Shown here: positions 46,744-58,800 of the stretch, piece after piece
Position numbering within the stretch: position 1 is the stretch's first letter
How the letters are laid out: each line of letters starts with the position of its first letter
Assembly: GCF_000471905.2 (NCBI RefSeq)
Contig: NW_006495273.1
Location: 3,595,119 to 3,659,118, forward strand
Direction of reading: 5' to 3'
DNA: 64,000 nucleotides
Source of the DNA: Amborella trichopoda
Lineage: Eukaryota; Streptophyta; Magnoliopsida; Amborellales; Amborellaceae
Position numbers and translations under genes: made by a program
Notes under the pieces: model-generated
Database searches by the model: none
The model's input: the letters and a program-made list of their open reading frames with translations, nothing else
What the model was told of the DNA's origin: nothing

Positions 46744-49700
46744 CTGCATAGGAAATAAAACCATGTTCAGTTTGTAAGATACCTTTAAATCATAAATGTA
46801 CAGACATATTCTTCAACACACCATTGCAATAAAAAAGAATTTCGAAGATCATAATTTGTCTTTGCCACCATGAATTCCGGGAGTCCCAAAAACATGACCT
46901 GTGCAACCCAGTGGTTCGGAACCCGATACCAGCGCAACCACTTGTTTCGTACTTGTGCAAAACTCATAGGAGCAAAGACAATTTCATACGAAACTTTCAT
47001 CATTCATCATAAATGATGGTCTCATATAAAGACCCATCAAGAACCAATTATAGAAAAAATTAATGTAAAAAGCCCTAGGAATTGCAGAGTGATAGAAGCA
47101 CGAATAGCTTGACATTGATCAACATGAAACAGGTTGTAGCTTGATGTCTCTAATTGCTGCTAGCAGGGGTATGGAATGGATGCCATGATACATGTACCAT
47201 TTAAAAAGTATAATACAATTAAGAACAGCAATTTATCATCAATGGACAGTTGGGTTGGCTTGTTCCTCTGAGGAAGTATATTAGTTTCTGCTTAGGTGGA
47301 GGAACAGGTCATTTTAACCGTGTCATATGCTACTGTTAACAGGCAGAAAGTATGATTTCATGATACATGTACCATAGAAAGTGTTTCTTGTGAATATAAA
47401 TAACAAAAAGCATTTGTTGTCAATGGCCAGTCGATGTGAAACATTTATTCCTCTAATGAAATTGATTGGTGTCTACAGGTGAGGAACAGGTCATTTCTTC
47501 TGCGAAAGTAATTGTCTGGTGCCATATGATACAATAACAACAGGTAAAAAGTTGTAATAGGTTACAACCATAACAAATATAAGAAAAGGTACTTACGTAG
47601 ATGCCCAGTGTATGGCATGAATATCCACCATCAAATGTTCAGAAAACGTTATTATAATGATATAATAGCCTCGGTAGTATTGTCATGGCACCCGGTACTT
47701 AAAACCAAGCTGGTAAGAGTTCTAAAATAATTTGTATACTGATGGATCATGTGAGCAGATCAGTTTTTAAAATAATGCTTTGCTATTGTGAAAATACATA
47801 CATAGCATACACATGATAGCATGACATCACATTGTTAGTATTTTTGGTTTTGAGAAACGCTTGTGTATTTCAAAATAACATTATAGGTTTTTGTGGTTTG
47901 TCATAAGCTGTATTTTGTACAGAGAAAGTTTGGGGTTTTTTATCCCACACCGAAGAGGAGAGAGTAAATTGTGAAGTATTCAAGTGTAGGTATTCTCATG
48001 CCTTACAAATGAGAGAATAATAGTGCATGTATGGAGCACGCGAAGTATGCGACGTGCATGCGCACGTGTGTGCGCGAAAGCATGGGCACAAGGGGGAGCT
48101 TGATAGAGCACTTTGCACTTCGCAAGCTCGAATCTTAATGAAAAGGAGGCTTATAACAACTATTGAGATTAAAGGGTGTGCATGTAACTGGTGACTGTTG
48201 GCGATACATGTAACCACCACTACAGTAAATGTTCAGCCTCCTTATAGCACTATAAGAAGGGTCTTTTTCCCATACAAAATAAGAGTCTTTTACAAGCTTT
48301 CACAACTCTCTCAACACATCTTTCTCTGTGAAATTCCAAAGAGCATAATAATAAACTATCTCCTCTCTCTCTCTACTCATTCTTCTCTCTTTCTCTCTCT
48401 AAACAACACTACACTCTGGTATCTACTGTAGGTTTCCAAGCTTAAGTGCATAGAGCTTTGAAACATCAAAAGAGACACCTATGTTTTCCTGTATCCCAAG
48501 GACAAGTTGCCTTTCTGATGCACATCAATTACAATATCGAAGGAAGGCAAATATCGTCTTGAGATAACGCTCCTGCATACCCGAAAACTAAAAAGAATCA
48601 AACCATATTTTTTTGAATCTGTACTACCTTTTTGCCCCTATTTCACCCAATTGATTTCCAACAATTCAAAACGATATTTTTATGGGTGAAATCAAGGAGA
48701 CTATCATGACATCCTTGAAAGTCATGACCACGATTTTACAAGACTTGAACGCTTCAGAGGATTAAATTTCAAAATATGGCATCATTTTCTTGCTTACTAC
48801 TCTCAAAGTGGCTTACATAGTGTCACTGAATCTATGCCTACACCACCACCTCCATCTAATGATTCCACTGAGGAGCAAACTCAAGCCTATAAAAAGATGG
48901 AAGATGACTACATTTGCCCCAATGCTTTGCCAGGTCCCATATACGATATGTATGCATCCATTGCCATGGCGAGAGACCTATGGAAGCTTCTTGAAACTGA
49001 AAACCCCACTGAAGATTCTAATAACAAAATGTTTCTTATTTCTAATTTTCTGGACTTTAAATTCATTGGAAAAAAAAATTTCTTTATTAAGTATATGAGT
49101 TGCTGCTTGTAGTCAATTAACTTAAAGATTGTGTCAATTAACTTAAAGATTGTGGAATTCAATTAGATGAACTTTTGCTAGTAGCCACTATAATTCACAA
49201 GCTACCACTATCTTGGAAAGAGTATCAAAAGAAAATGAAACATAAGAAAATAGACCTTGATTTGGTTCAACTTCAGAGATCTAATTTGAATTGAAGAAGA
49301 TAAATAGACTTTGGGAAAAGAAAGATAAAACTATGAATTTTCACACTAAGGTAAACCTAAAGTCAAGTGCTCCATACAGCATTCAAAAAAAAAAAAATCA
49401 AGTGTTCCATACAGCATCAAAAAAAAAATAATCAAGTGCTCCATATAACAAGAAGCTTTTCCTTTCTAATGTCCATAATGATTATTTTAAGGACCAAAAG
49501 TCTAATGCTAACAAAAATAAAAGAAAAGCCTCTAGTTATTTATGTGAAAAATTGGGACACTATTCAAAAGAATGCCAACACCAAAAACGGCTCCAAAGGC
49601 CGAAAAACCAAGTGAACATGATCACTAACGAATATTTTGTAGCAATGGTCACATAAGTAAACATGATCGATAAAGATATTGCATGGTAGATCATACCGCC

Positions 49701-52700
49701 GCTACCATTCATGTATCTAACAATAGAGACATATTTAAGACCTTTGAACCAGGAGGTGATGAAAATTCGGTTTAACTTGGAACCCAAGTTATGACTAAAA
49801 TGCATGAAAAGGGTACAGTGGAATTAAAATTTAGTTTGGGTAAGGTTCTTACCTTGGAAAATGTGTATTTCATAATAGATATGAGAAGAAACCTATGTTG
49901 AGATGTATCTTGAACTAGAATGGCTTTAAAATGGTCAAACTCATTTTGACCAAAAATGGTGTATTTGTTGGCAAGGGTTACTGTTGTGATGGGATGTTGA
50001 AGTTTAATTTAGTTAATAAAATAAGCCTTTTGTTTATATTGTGGCTTCTCGTAATGTGCGGCATGGTAGAGCAGGACATGTTAATTATACTTTTATTAAA
50101 TCTTTGGCAAAGTTAGGATTGATATATAATTGTGATGATTTATCTAAAGAAAATTGTGAAGTATGTGCACAAGCTAAAATAACTAGAAAACCATTTCTTT
50201 CAATAGAAAGAAATAGTGATATGTCAAGACTTATACATACTGATTTAAATAAGGAAAAAGTTTATAAAGAGCCGAGGCCCTAAACAATCAAATTAGAGCC
50301 CACCACAAAAATTTCCCTAGAAGAGGTTGTTTTGAGGCCCAAATATTCATCTCGATATTAAGATGCATGGAAATGAGAAAATTGGATTTCAAGTTTTGAA
50401 AATAGTGCGTCTTGTAACGCATTTTTGGACCATCAATTTTCAAGATTTTCATAGATCTGCTCAATTTACATTATCTTTAAAGCTATAATTAAAGATGAAA
50501 ATATATTTTAAAGCTATCACAAAGATTTCTAGTATTGAAACCACATTTCTTGACATTATTTGAAGGTACGCTTTATTTTGATTGTCTAGAGCGTCGGCTC
50601 TAAACCGCACCCAAAGATATAATAGCCTCGGTAGTCACTAGTATATTGTCATGGCACCCGGTACTTAAAACCAAGCAAGTAAGAGTTCTAAAATAATTTG
50701 TTACTGATGGATCTTGTGAGCATATCAGGTTTTAAGATAATGCTTCATAACAACCACAGGATACGCAAGTTTGGGAGTAGTTCTTTATGAATCTTTAGTG
50801 CGGAGGTACTTTGAGTTGGTCATGCCAAGGAAACTCTTTACCTCTGTCAGCGACCTGGGGGTTCGCCATTTCCGGACAAACTTCGTCTCCTCAGGGGTCT
50901 TGACTCCTCTTGAGCAGATGATGTGCCAAAAGTATACCAGCTCCTGCTCGTGTACAAGCAGGCTCTTCTCCATATGGACCAGAAAGATAACTAGGCCCCA
51001 AAGAGCCTTTCTTTACAACTTTAGGGTGGAGTGGGGGGGGGGGGGGGGGGTGTTACATACAACCGGCAAAGAGGTTGATGATTGGATCTCAAAGGCATTA
51101 TTATCCTTTGGTAGATCCAAGTCCATGGCCTATCATTTACGTGATAGCATGACATTCCCCATTAGAAAATTTACGCATTCTACATATTATTAAGTTATAT
51201 TTAAGGGGAGGGACACATGACATTCAACTAAGTACAGCCCTATCGAGATAGAATTTAGGATAGGTGATGGAGGGCAAAAAGTATTCTTATGTTTTATTTT
51301 TATTCAATTTTAAAGGAAGCATATTATAGTTTTAGATTTAGAGTTTACTTCTAGGGCTTTTAGTTTTTAGGGATTCTAAAGTTTTTATTGCTTTTATTTA
51401 CTTAATAAGTACTATTAAGCATTCACAAGCACTGTTCACCGGGGAAAAACTATCATTACGAAATTTCAGTTTAAGTTAGGATATATAGGTCATTCTAATC
51501 ATTGTATGGATATGTAATATCCTTAAACATTAAATTATAATATATAAAAGGTGTGTGGAGACTTGAGAGGCACATATTTTTAAAAAGAGAAGTTTATGCG
51601 TTTAGAACCCTCGCTAGTGATATGCAAAAGAAACCCTAAGTTTCTTTGAATTGTGCTTGTGTTTGGCTTTCTTCCTTGTTGGTTTTATTGTTCCCTCAAA
51701 TTTTCCTTGCATCAAATTGGTATCAAAGCCCAAAGTTAACTTTACTCAAAAAAAAAATGGCATTAGAGCCCGCAATCTACAAGGAAAATATTGTAGCATT
51801 GTACAGAGTTACTGTAATACTGTACGGAGTTATTGTAGAACTGATTTTTTGTTTCCCTAAATCAACAACAAAGTAGGGAAGTTATAGTGGGGGGTCTATG
51901 GTTTGATGATTTTTGCTAGGATTTTATCAAAACAACCTAGATCTTGCTGATTTAACAGTTTTTTTATGATTATTTGGCTTGGATTTGTGATTTCGGCGAA
52001 CCCACGGTAGCGAGAGGCCCGTAGAAGGGGGATTTTCGTAGGTCCACTCTGTGATCCTATCAGATGACATAATTGAAGAACTTGAAAGGCAAGTACAGCA
52101 GCTGGTGCAGCAATTCGCGAGCCTCCATAATGGGCAAGACAGTGATCTTTTGGCCCAAGAGGATCTCGAGTACAATCTTTTTTACTTTTATGCTCCACGT
52201 GGGGAGTTGAGTGATGAGAATAGTGACAGAATACCTAGATGTGGGGACCATCACTCTAGGGTTCTCGATTTGGAGGATGAGATTCTTCATTTTGACACAT
52301 CGTATCAAAAATCAGCAAGATGTAGATTGGGATCTGCCACCAATCTTCGATGCATACTTAGATGAAGAACCAAATCTTTTAGAAGATCCAATCTATGATG
52401 ATGATCAAGATTTTGTGGTAGAATTGGTATTTGATGATGAAAAAGATGGACTTAAAGGAGAATTGATAGTTGAAGGTGTTGGTTTAGTCGTTGATCTCAA
52501 AGATGCACTCGTGGTATGTTCTAGAGTTTGAGTCTGGGCAAATTCAACAGGGTTACATGGCCGAAGTAATGCAATTTCAACAAATTTATATGATTAAAAA
52601 TATTCTATCGACATGCAATAACCCTTTCCTCAAGGGTTTCTCAATTCTAATGCACAATCATTGTATTTTGATTAGAGCAGTAACCCACAAGTTCTAAGAT

Positions 52701-55700
52701 CATGTTTACCATATTCGAGTTGAAGAATGTTGATGGACTAGCACTAATTTCATTTTAACACACTTTAAAACTCGAGGACAAGTTTTATCCAACCATGGGA
52801 AAATGATGGAGGGCCAAATTATTCTTATGTTTTATTTTTATTCAATTTTAAAAGATGTATATTATAGTTTTAGTCTTAGGGTTTATTTCTAGCATTTTTT
52901 AGTTTTTAGGGACTTTAAGGTTTCTATTTTTTTTATTTACTTCATAAGTCCATTCTCACCAAAGGGTAGAGGCCCAAATCCTCATTGACTTACCCCCTTT
53001 TTTTTTTTTTCGTTAAGTACTATTCACTAGTCACTATCGTAACAACATTTAAGTTTACGATAGGATATATAAACCATTTTTATCATTGTATGGACATGTA
53101 ATGTCTTTGAACATTGAATTATAATATATAAAAGGTGTGTGGGGCCTTGAGAAGATCAAATTCCACATATTTTTAGAAATTGAAAAAGAAAAAAGTTTAT
53201 GCTTTTGGAACTCTAGCTCGGGATATGGAGAAGATACACCAGGTTTCTTTGAATTATGCTTGTGTTGACTTTCTTCCTTGTTGGTTTTACTGCTCCCTCA
53301 AATTCTCCCTACTTGAAGGGGAGGGGGTTGGGGGGGCATGAATTCTGAGTTTAAAGTAACCTACATTGTCATCCATTTCAATATGCATCTCTTCCTATAA
53401 TAAATAAATAGAAATATCGGCACTTCAAATATAAATATATTATAGGAAATTTAAGTAGGAAAGGAAACTCTACCTTAATAAATGCTTCATCTTTACCCAA
53501 ACTTTCAAGTAAATATTTTGGATGTGAATACACCAATAGAGAGATCCTATCCTTTTTCGAGAATTATTAACTTAATCAGAAACGTGATTTCCTGATCTCC
53601 AAATACAGAGATTGCTTTTTGGGGAAATGTTTTTGTAGTTTTCACTATCTTGAGCATGTGCCTTTTGCTAGTCAAGAAAAAATGCCAACATACATATACC
53701 ATACAAACAATATGCTATAAGTCACTTCAAATATTCATTGAACTGCACCTCTACTTAAGTTTGTGAGTATCCAGCTGACTGGAGAAACGCGTCATTTCAA
53801 GCAGATTTGAAGGCTTTTTAACATTATAATGGTCTTAGTGCTTTTTATGAATCTTACCATCCATATTTATCATGGAGATTAACTCTTAACACCCAATGAC
53901 AGGCATTCAACTAGTACAATTAATCTCCAACATCCGTAATCAAGACTATGAATGCCTAGCGGTATATATACTAAAAAAACATGGATGGTCTATTGTATAA
54001 CATCCCTTAATATCCTTCAAATTTTCATGACTTCCATGATGCTCCAGGAGCCACCCACCTTGGTGTTAAAATATGCCTAACCACAAATTATCAAAAGATT
54101 TCAAAGTCATTGCATCATGATAAATAAAACAGTTATCATGGCATTTTCTTTAAAGCACATGACCCATTTACTATTGATATTAATCATACTACCTAAAGGT
54201 AGACACTTACCTGGTTACAGTTAGTCTCCACTATCCTAATCAAGACTGCCCTGGTGGTGTCCCATATCGAATACACGGATGCTAAGTGATATGCTATCCC
54301 ATAATATCTCTCAAATTCGTTATCTTTTATGCTGCTCTAGAGAGCCCCCTCCCTGAGTGATCATTATATGACTAACCATTTCTGTTGCACCTTGCATGAA
54401 GTCAAGAAGATAAATAAACAATAATGGTATGGAATCCCACAGGAGGTGAAAACAATTTAGGATAAAAAATATACTCTGCGCAGTATGTGTATTTTGGGGG
54501 TAGGGATTCAAGAGTGCTTTAGATTAGGATGCAATAAATCTTAGGACAGGAGTTGCTAGTATTAAGCATTAGCACAGTGCAGTGCAGTGCAGTGAGGGGT
54601 GGTAAGGAATGGTAGTTGTTCAAGATACAGATGGGGGTAACCAGAATCGCAAACGGTAGAGAAGGGATTGCTATAGTGTGCTGCAGATGGAGGGTGAAGG
54701 GGTCAATGCTTTAGTGCCCATATAATGGCCATTTCTTGGGAGATGTTGAACACTATCAATTACAAGTATGATGCCAGTTGCATCACAACAAAATTCACCA
54801 TCTTAAGCACTAAAAGTGGCATTGTAACGTCATATCAGACTTTGCTGGTTGCCAATAATGATACCCGTTATTCCAAAATCAATCAGACAACGTTAGAAAG
54901 CGAAATTTTAACTTTAGCAGCCTTTGGTAAACACCATTGTAATGTTTGTAGCACCTGTTGTTTTTAAACACATAGCTTCAGATTAATTCCCTTTACTTCA
55001 ATAAAATGATGAATGCCTGTTACTATGATAACACCGATCATAGTGCTCTTCTTAACCTAACCCACCAATTCACATCTTGGAGATTAACTGTAACACACAG
55101 TAATGGACATTCAAATGGGAACAGTTAATCTGCAACATCCTTATTCAAACAAGGGCAATGGATGCTCATGTGGTTCACTGTGTATCACATAAGGAACGTA
55201 TATGGTATACTTTCCCATAATATTCCTCATTTTCTTTTTTCCCATTATTCTCTGAGGAGTAACCCATCTGAGCACAAGATGCCGAGCCATACATAATCAG
55301 AAGTTTCCCATATCTTTTGCATTAAGATAAATAAACAACAAAGGGCAAAGAATGTCAGGTGTTGAAAAATTTAGAAGAAAACAACATTCTGCTTAGTCAG
55401 GGTATTTTGGGCAGGAACCTGAGGGGCTCGGAACTGATTTAATGACAGGATGGGTAAGTAAAGCGAGTTAGTGCAGTGTAGTAGGGGTCAGTAATTGAAA
55501 GAGATGGTAGCTGTTAGGAGTCCAGACGTGTTAGATAATGATGTAAGACGGGGCTGTTATTCTGTGAGGGACATTGGTCAATGATATAAAACCCATTGTA
55601 ATGCCCATTTTTTTCTCTCTTCAGCAACAAAAGATAGCTCAAAAAAAAAAAAGGGGCTGAGGAAAATTTTACAGGACTATACATACATGCAAGTGTGCAC

Positions 55701-55805
55701 ACACAAACACACATATACATAAATAAATACACACATATACATAATTAGGAACATATATACATACAAACATACATACAGAGAAACATATACACACGTGAGA
55801 GGGGG

Positions 55806-55839
<34 letters not shown>

Positions 55840-58800
55840 ATGCCCCAACATGTAACCATACAAGACTAAAGTATCTCTGATATTCTGGTATTATCAAAAA
55901 TACAAAATGGCAGCCAAAAGCTAATCCCATCCATGTAAACAAGAACCTTTTTATAAAGGACAATAATCACAGCCTCACAATGGAAAAAGAGTTCGATTAA
56001 GCATAATGAACAATGTTCGCAAAAACCTTTTTACATGAGAACCTCTGCCATTGGGAAAAAAATCCAACTAATCGTAACCGACCACGATGCACAAGGACTT
56101 TTTTCAAGAGAGAATCTGTCATCTCAGCCTTGCTAATGAAAATTTTCAATCAAGCACAAGAATGCTGGCTAGAACCTGGACTCACATTTCCAACTGCTCC
56201 CACTCCCTGTTTGTTTTCGACTGTTAGTTTCTTTTGATAGTATTTTTCTTAAATGCATTATTCCAAGAACTAGAACAAACATCCAATCCTAACTCTGTGG
56301 TTCCTAAGGCCAGTACCAGCAGGGATCTTAGGACGAATCAACACCTGCAGAATCGCAGGGTTCATTGGACGAATCAACACCCACAGAATCGCAGGGTTCA
56401 TTGGACGAATCAACACCCCCAGAATCGCAGGGTTTGGACGAATCAACACCCCCAGAATGACAGGGTTCATTGGACGAATCAACACCCACAGAATCGCAGG
56501 GTTCAATGGACGAACCAACACCCACAGAATCCCAGGGTTCATAAGACGAATCAACAGCCATAGACTCCCACCATACATTATCCCACTGTTTACTATCTTC
56601 CTACAAAAATACCAAATCAAAGAGAAACCGCCATCATATCTCTTATGTCAATAGAAACTTATGAAGAAACCACAATATATGAAGGAACTCTGATCAAGTG
56701 ACGTTAGACCTAGTACTGTCAAACCCATAGTCAATAATAGCTCGGTAACAATGTTCCTAAGGTAAATGGCATCACATAGCCGTGGCTCACGTGGCATTAT
56801 TAATGAAGTTAAAACAGCGCAATCTACACAAATGGACCCAAATGCATATTGAATGTGAGGTTAACTAAGTAGCACTTATTTTCAGTAATTATCAGCAAAA
56901 ATCTCCCGTGATAGCCTGACGGAAAGAATGCACAAATCTAGAGAAATATTATATGTGTAGCCCATATTTTTGTATGGGAAAGTTCACTATATGTGCTATT
57001 CAAATGTATGTGCAGCCAATGTTTTGTATGGGAAAGCATGGCATACTGCATACAACTGTACATTCCTAACAAGGGACAGTTGGGATGAACTGCTCCTCTG
57101 TTGGATCAGAACATGACGAACCTGATCAAGGAATGGTTTATCTCAAACTGTCCTTTTGTTGAGAGCAGATGGTTGAGATTACATGCAGTGTACTATTTGT
57201 ATACTGCATGTTGCGTATACAATCCTTTTTCAGAATTGCCAATGGTCGTAATATAAGATTGTGCTAATGTCACAATATAATCTGTGGCTTAGCACATGAA
57301 AAGCAAGGATAGGAAACTTTTAGTAACACAATTCTAAGATCCATCAGCTTCTCTTCTGCCAGGATGACCAAGGTGTACCACTAGAGTGGCTGGAAACAAT
57401 CCTTTGCACCACCACTTATGGTGACCAGCCATGTAGCCAGTTGAGAACAGGTCTAGCCCTCCTAGAAAGGAATGCACAATTCTCAAATGGCAACCATCAA
57501 AAGGGAAATAGTTATAGAGTCTAGACATCATGTAGTTATCAAAAGGAAAGAAGAGCGCTCGAGTACTATATGTTGCTGTTGTCCATCAAAAGAATAATAG
57601 AGCATTTGAGTTACTCAAGTGTCCAATAGATTCCGCTCATAAACGGTTAATAAGCTATAAATAACCTTCATGAGTCTGTCTCAGGTTTTTACCCTACTGC
57701 AAAATCAAGGAAATGTCTCTTTTATCATCAATCAATAATGTGCAAGGATCTTCCTCAGATCATTATCATCCAGATATCTATCCAGAATTTGTTGTCATTG
57801 TATTGTTTTACAATATTTCTTATTTTTAATTTCATATAATGCAATGAGTTTACACTTCACACTGGTTACGAATTCAATACAAAAATAATAATAATAATTA
57901 GAATAGTAATAATAACAATTACTAGCACATGGTAGAACTCTTAAATGCAAAGCAAGTAAACAGCATTTTCATGATACTTAATATGGGACCTGTAAGTATA
58001 AAAGTAGCCAGTTTTTACTACCTCTGGACCTGTGACAAGCCTGGAGCTGCCAATTGAAGATGATGGTTTTGTATTCTGCGGATGCTTATGCTGATTCTGA
58101 TGCTCATACTCCTGTTGTTGAAGGGCTATTGCCAGTTGTCGATCAGAACTGTCAAAAATTATCACCAGCAAGGAATAATTAGTAAAGAAATAGCTAATAA
58201 CTGAAACAAATGAATCATCTTCCTTGGATAAATCAAGCAAAATAATTAGTTGCTTCTGCTCCTGCAGGTCATTTTTACTACAGATTTCTATATAAAATAT
58301 GCGTGTGAACAACTGAAGGCAGAACAGCTAGATAGCATACTTTAGAGTTGAACTTGGTTCTGCTTTTTCAATGTTGGATCGGTAATCCTGAAACATTAAA
58401 ACAGTTGCAACCCCAGTTAAATTATTTATGATACTATCCACAAATAAAATTTGATTATGGTGCTTCAGTAAGATGAGCATAACATACAGCAGTACTAGTC
58501 ATGGCAGTTTCCTCATCCCATCGGGCGCCAACTTCATTTTCTGCCTTAAATTCTGTGAAGGCACCCGTCATAAACACGGTATCTCCATTCACCTGAATAC
58601 GAAAACTTGTTAACTAGAATGTTCAGTGAAAATGAAGGCAAGAAAAACTACACAAATTCTAGCTATTCGACCCCTAAACTACACAGATTTATAAAGGTTG
58701 TACTCCAATTGTCCAAATGATGAGGTTACTATTCATAAAAATGAGATTCCCTGTCATTTTCAGATCAAGATGTAATAACCAGATTATTATGTATAGGAAT

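Larger units (their letters stand above)
46744..58021 (-). other. MINDY: MINDY last intron (11.3 kb)
   Basis: On the minus strand it runs from a GT donor after CCAGAG (58022) to the TATGCAG acceptor (46750-46744). It contains tandem repeats, a copia fossil, a MITE, an LTR element, a triplicated unit and a minisatellite, described separately. 56570-58021 shows no recognised feature. Confidence 0.8.

Noticed and set aside
56234-56620. Repetitive open frames on both strands over the 36-bp minisatellite
   Set aside because: Explained by a unit length divisible by three; no start context, splice sites in phase with MINDY or family resemblance.
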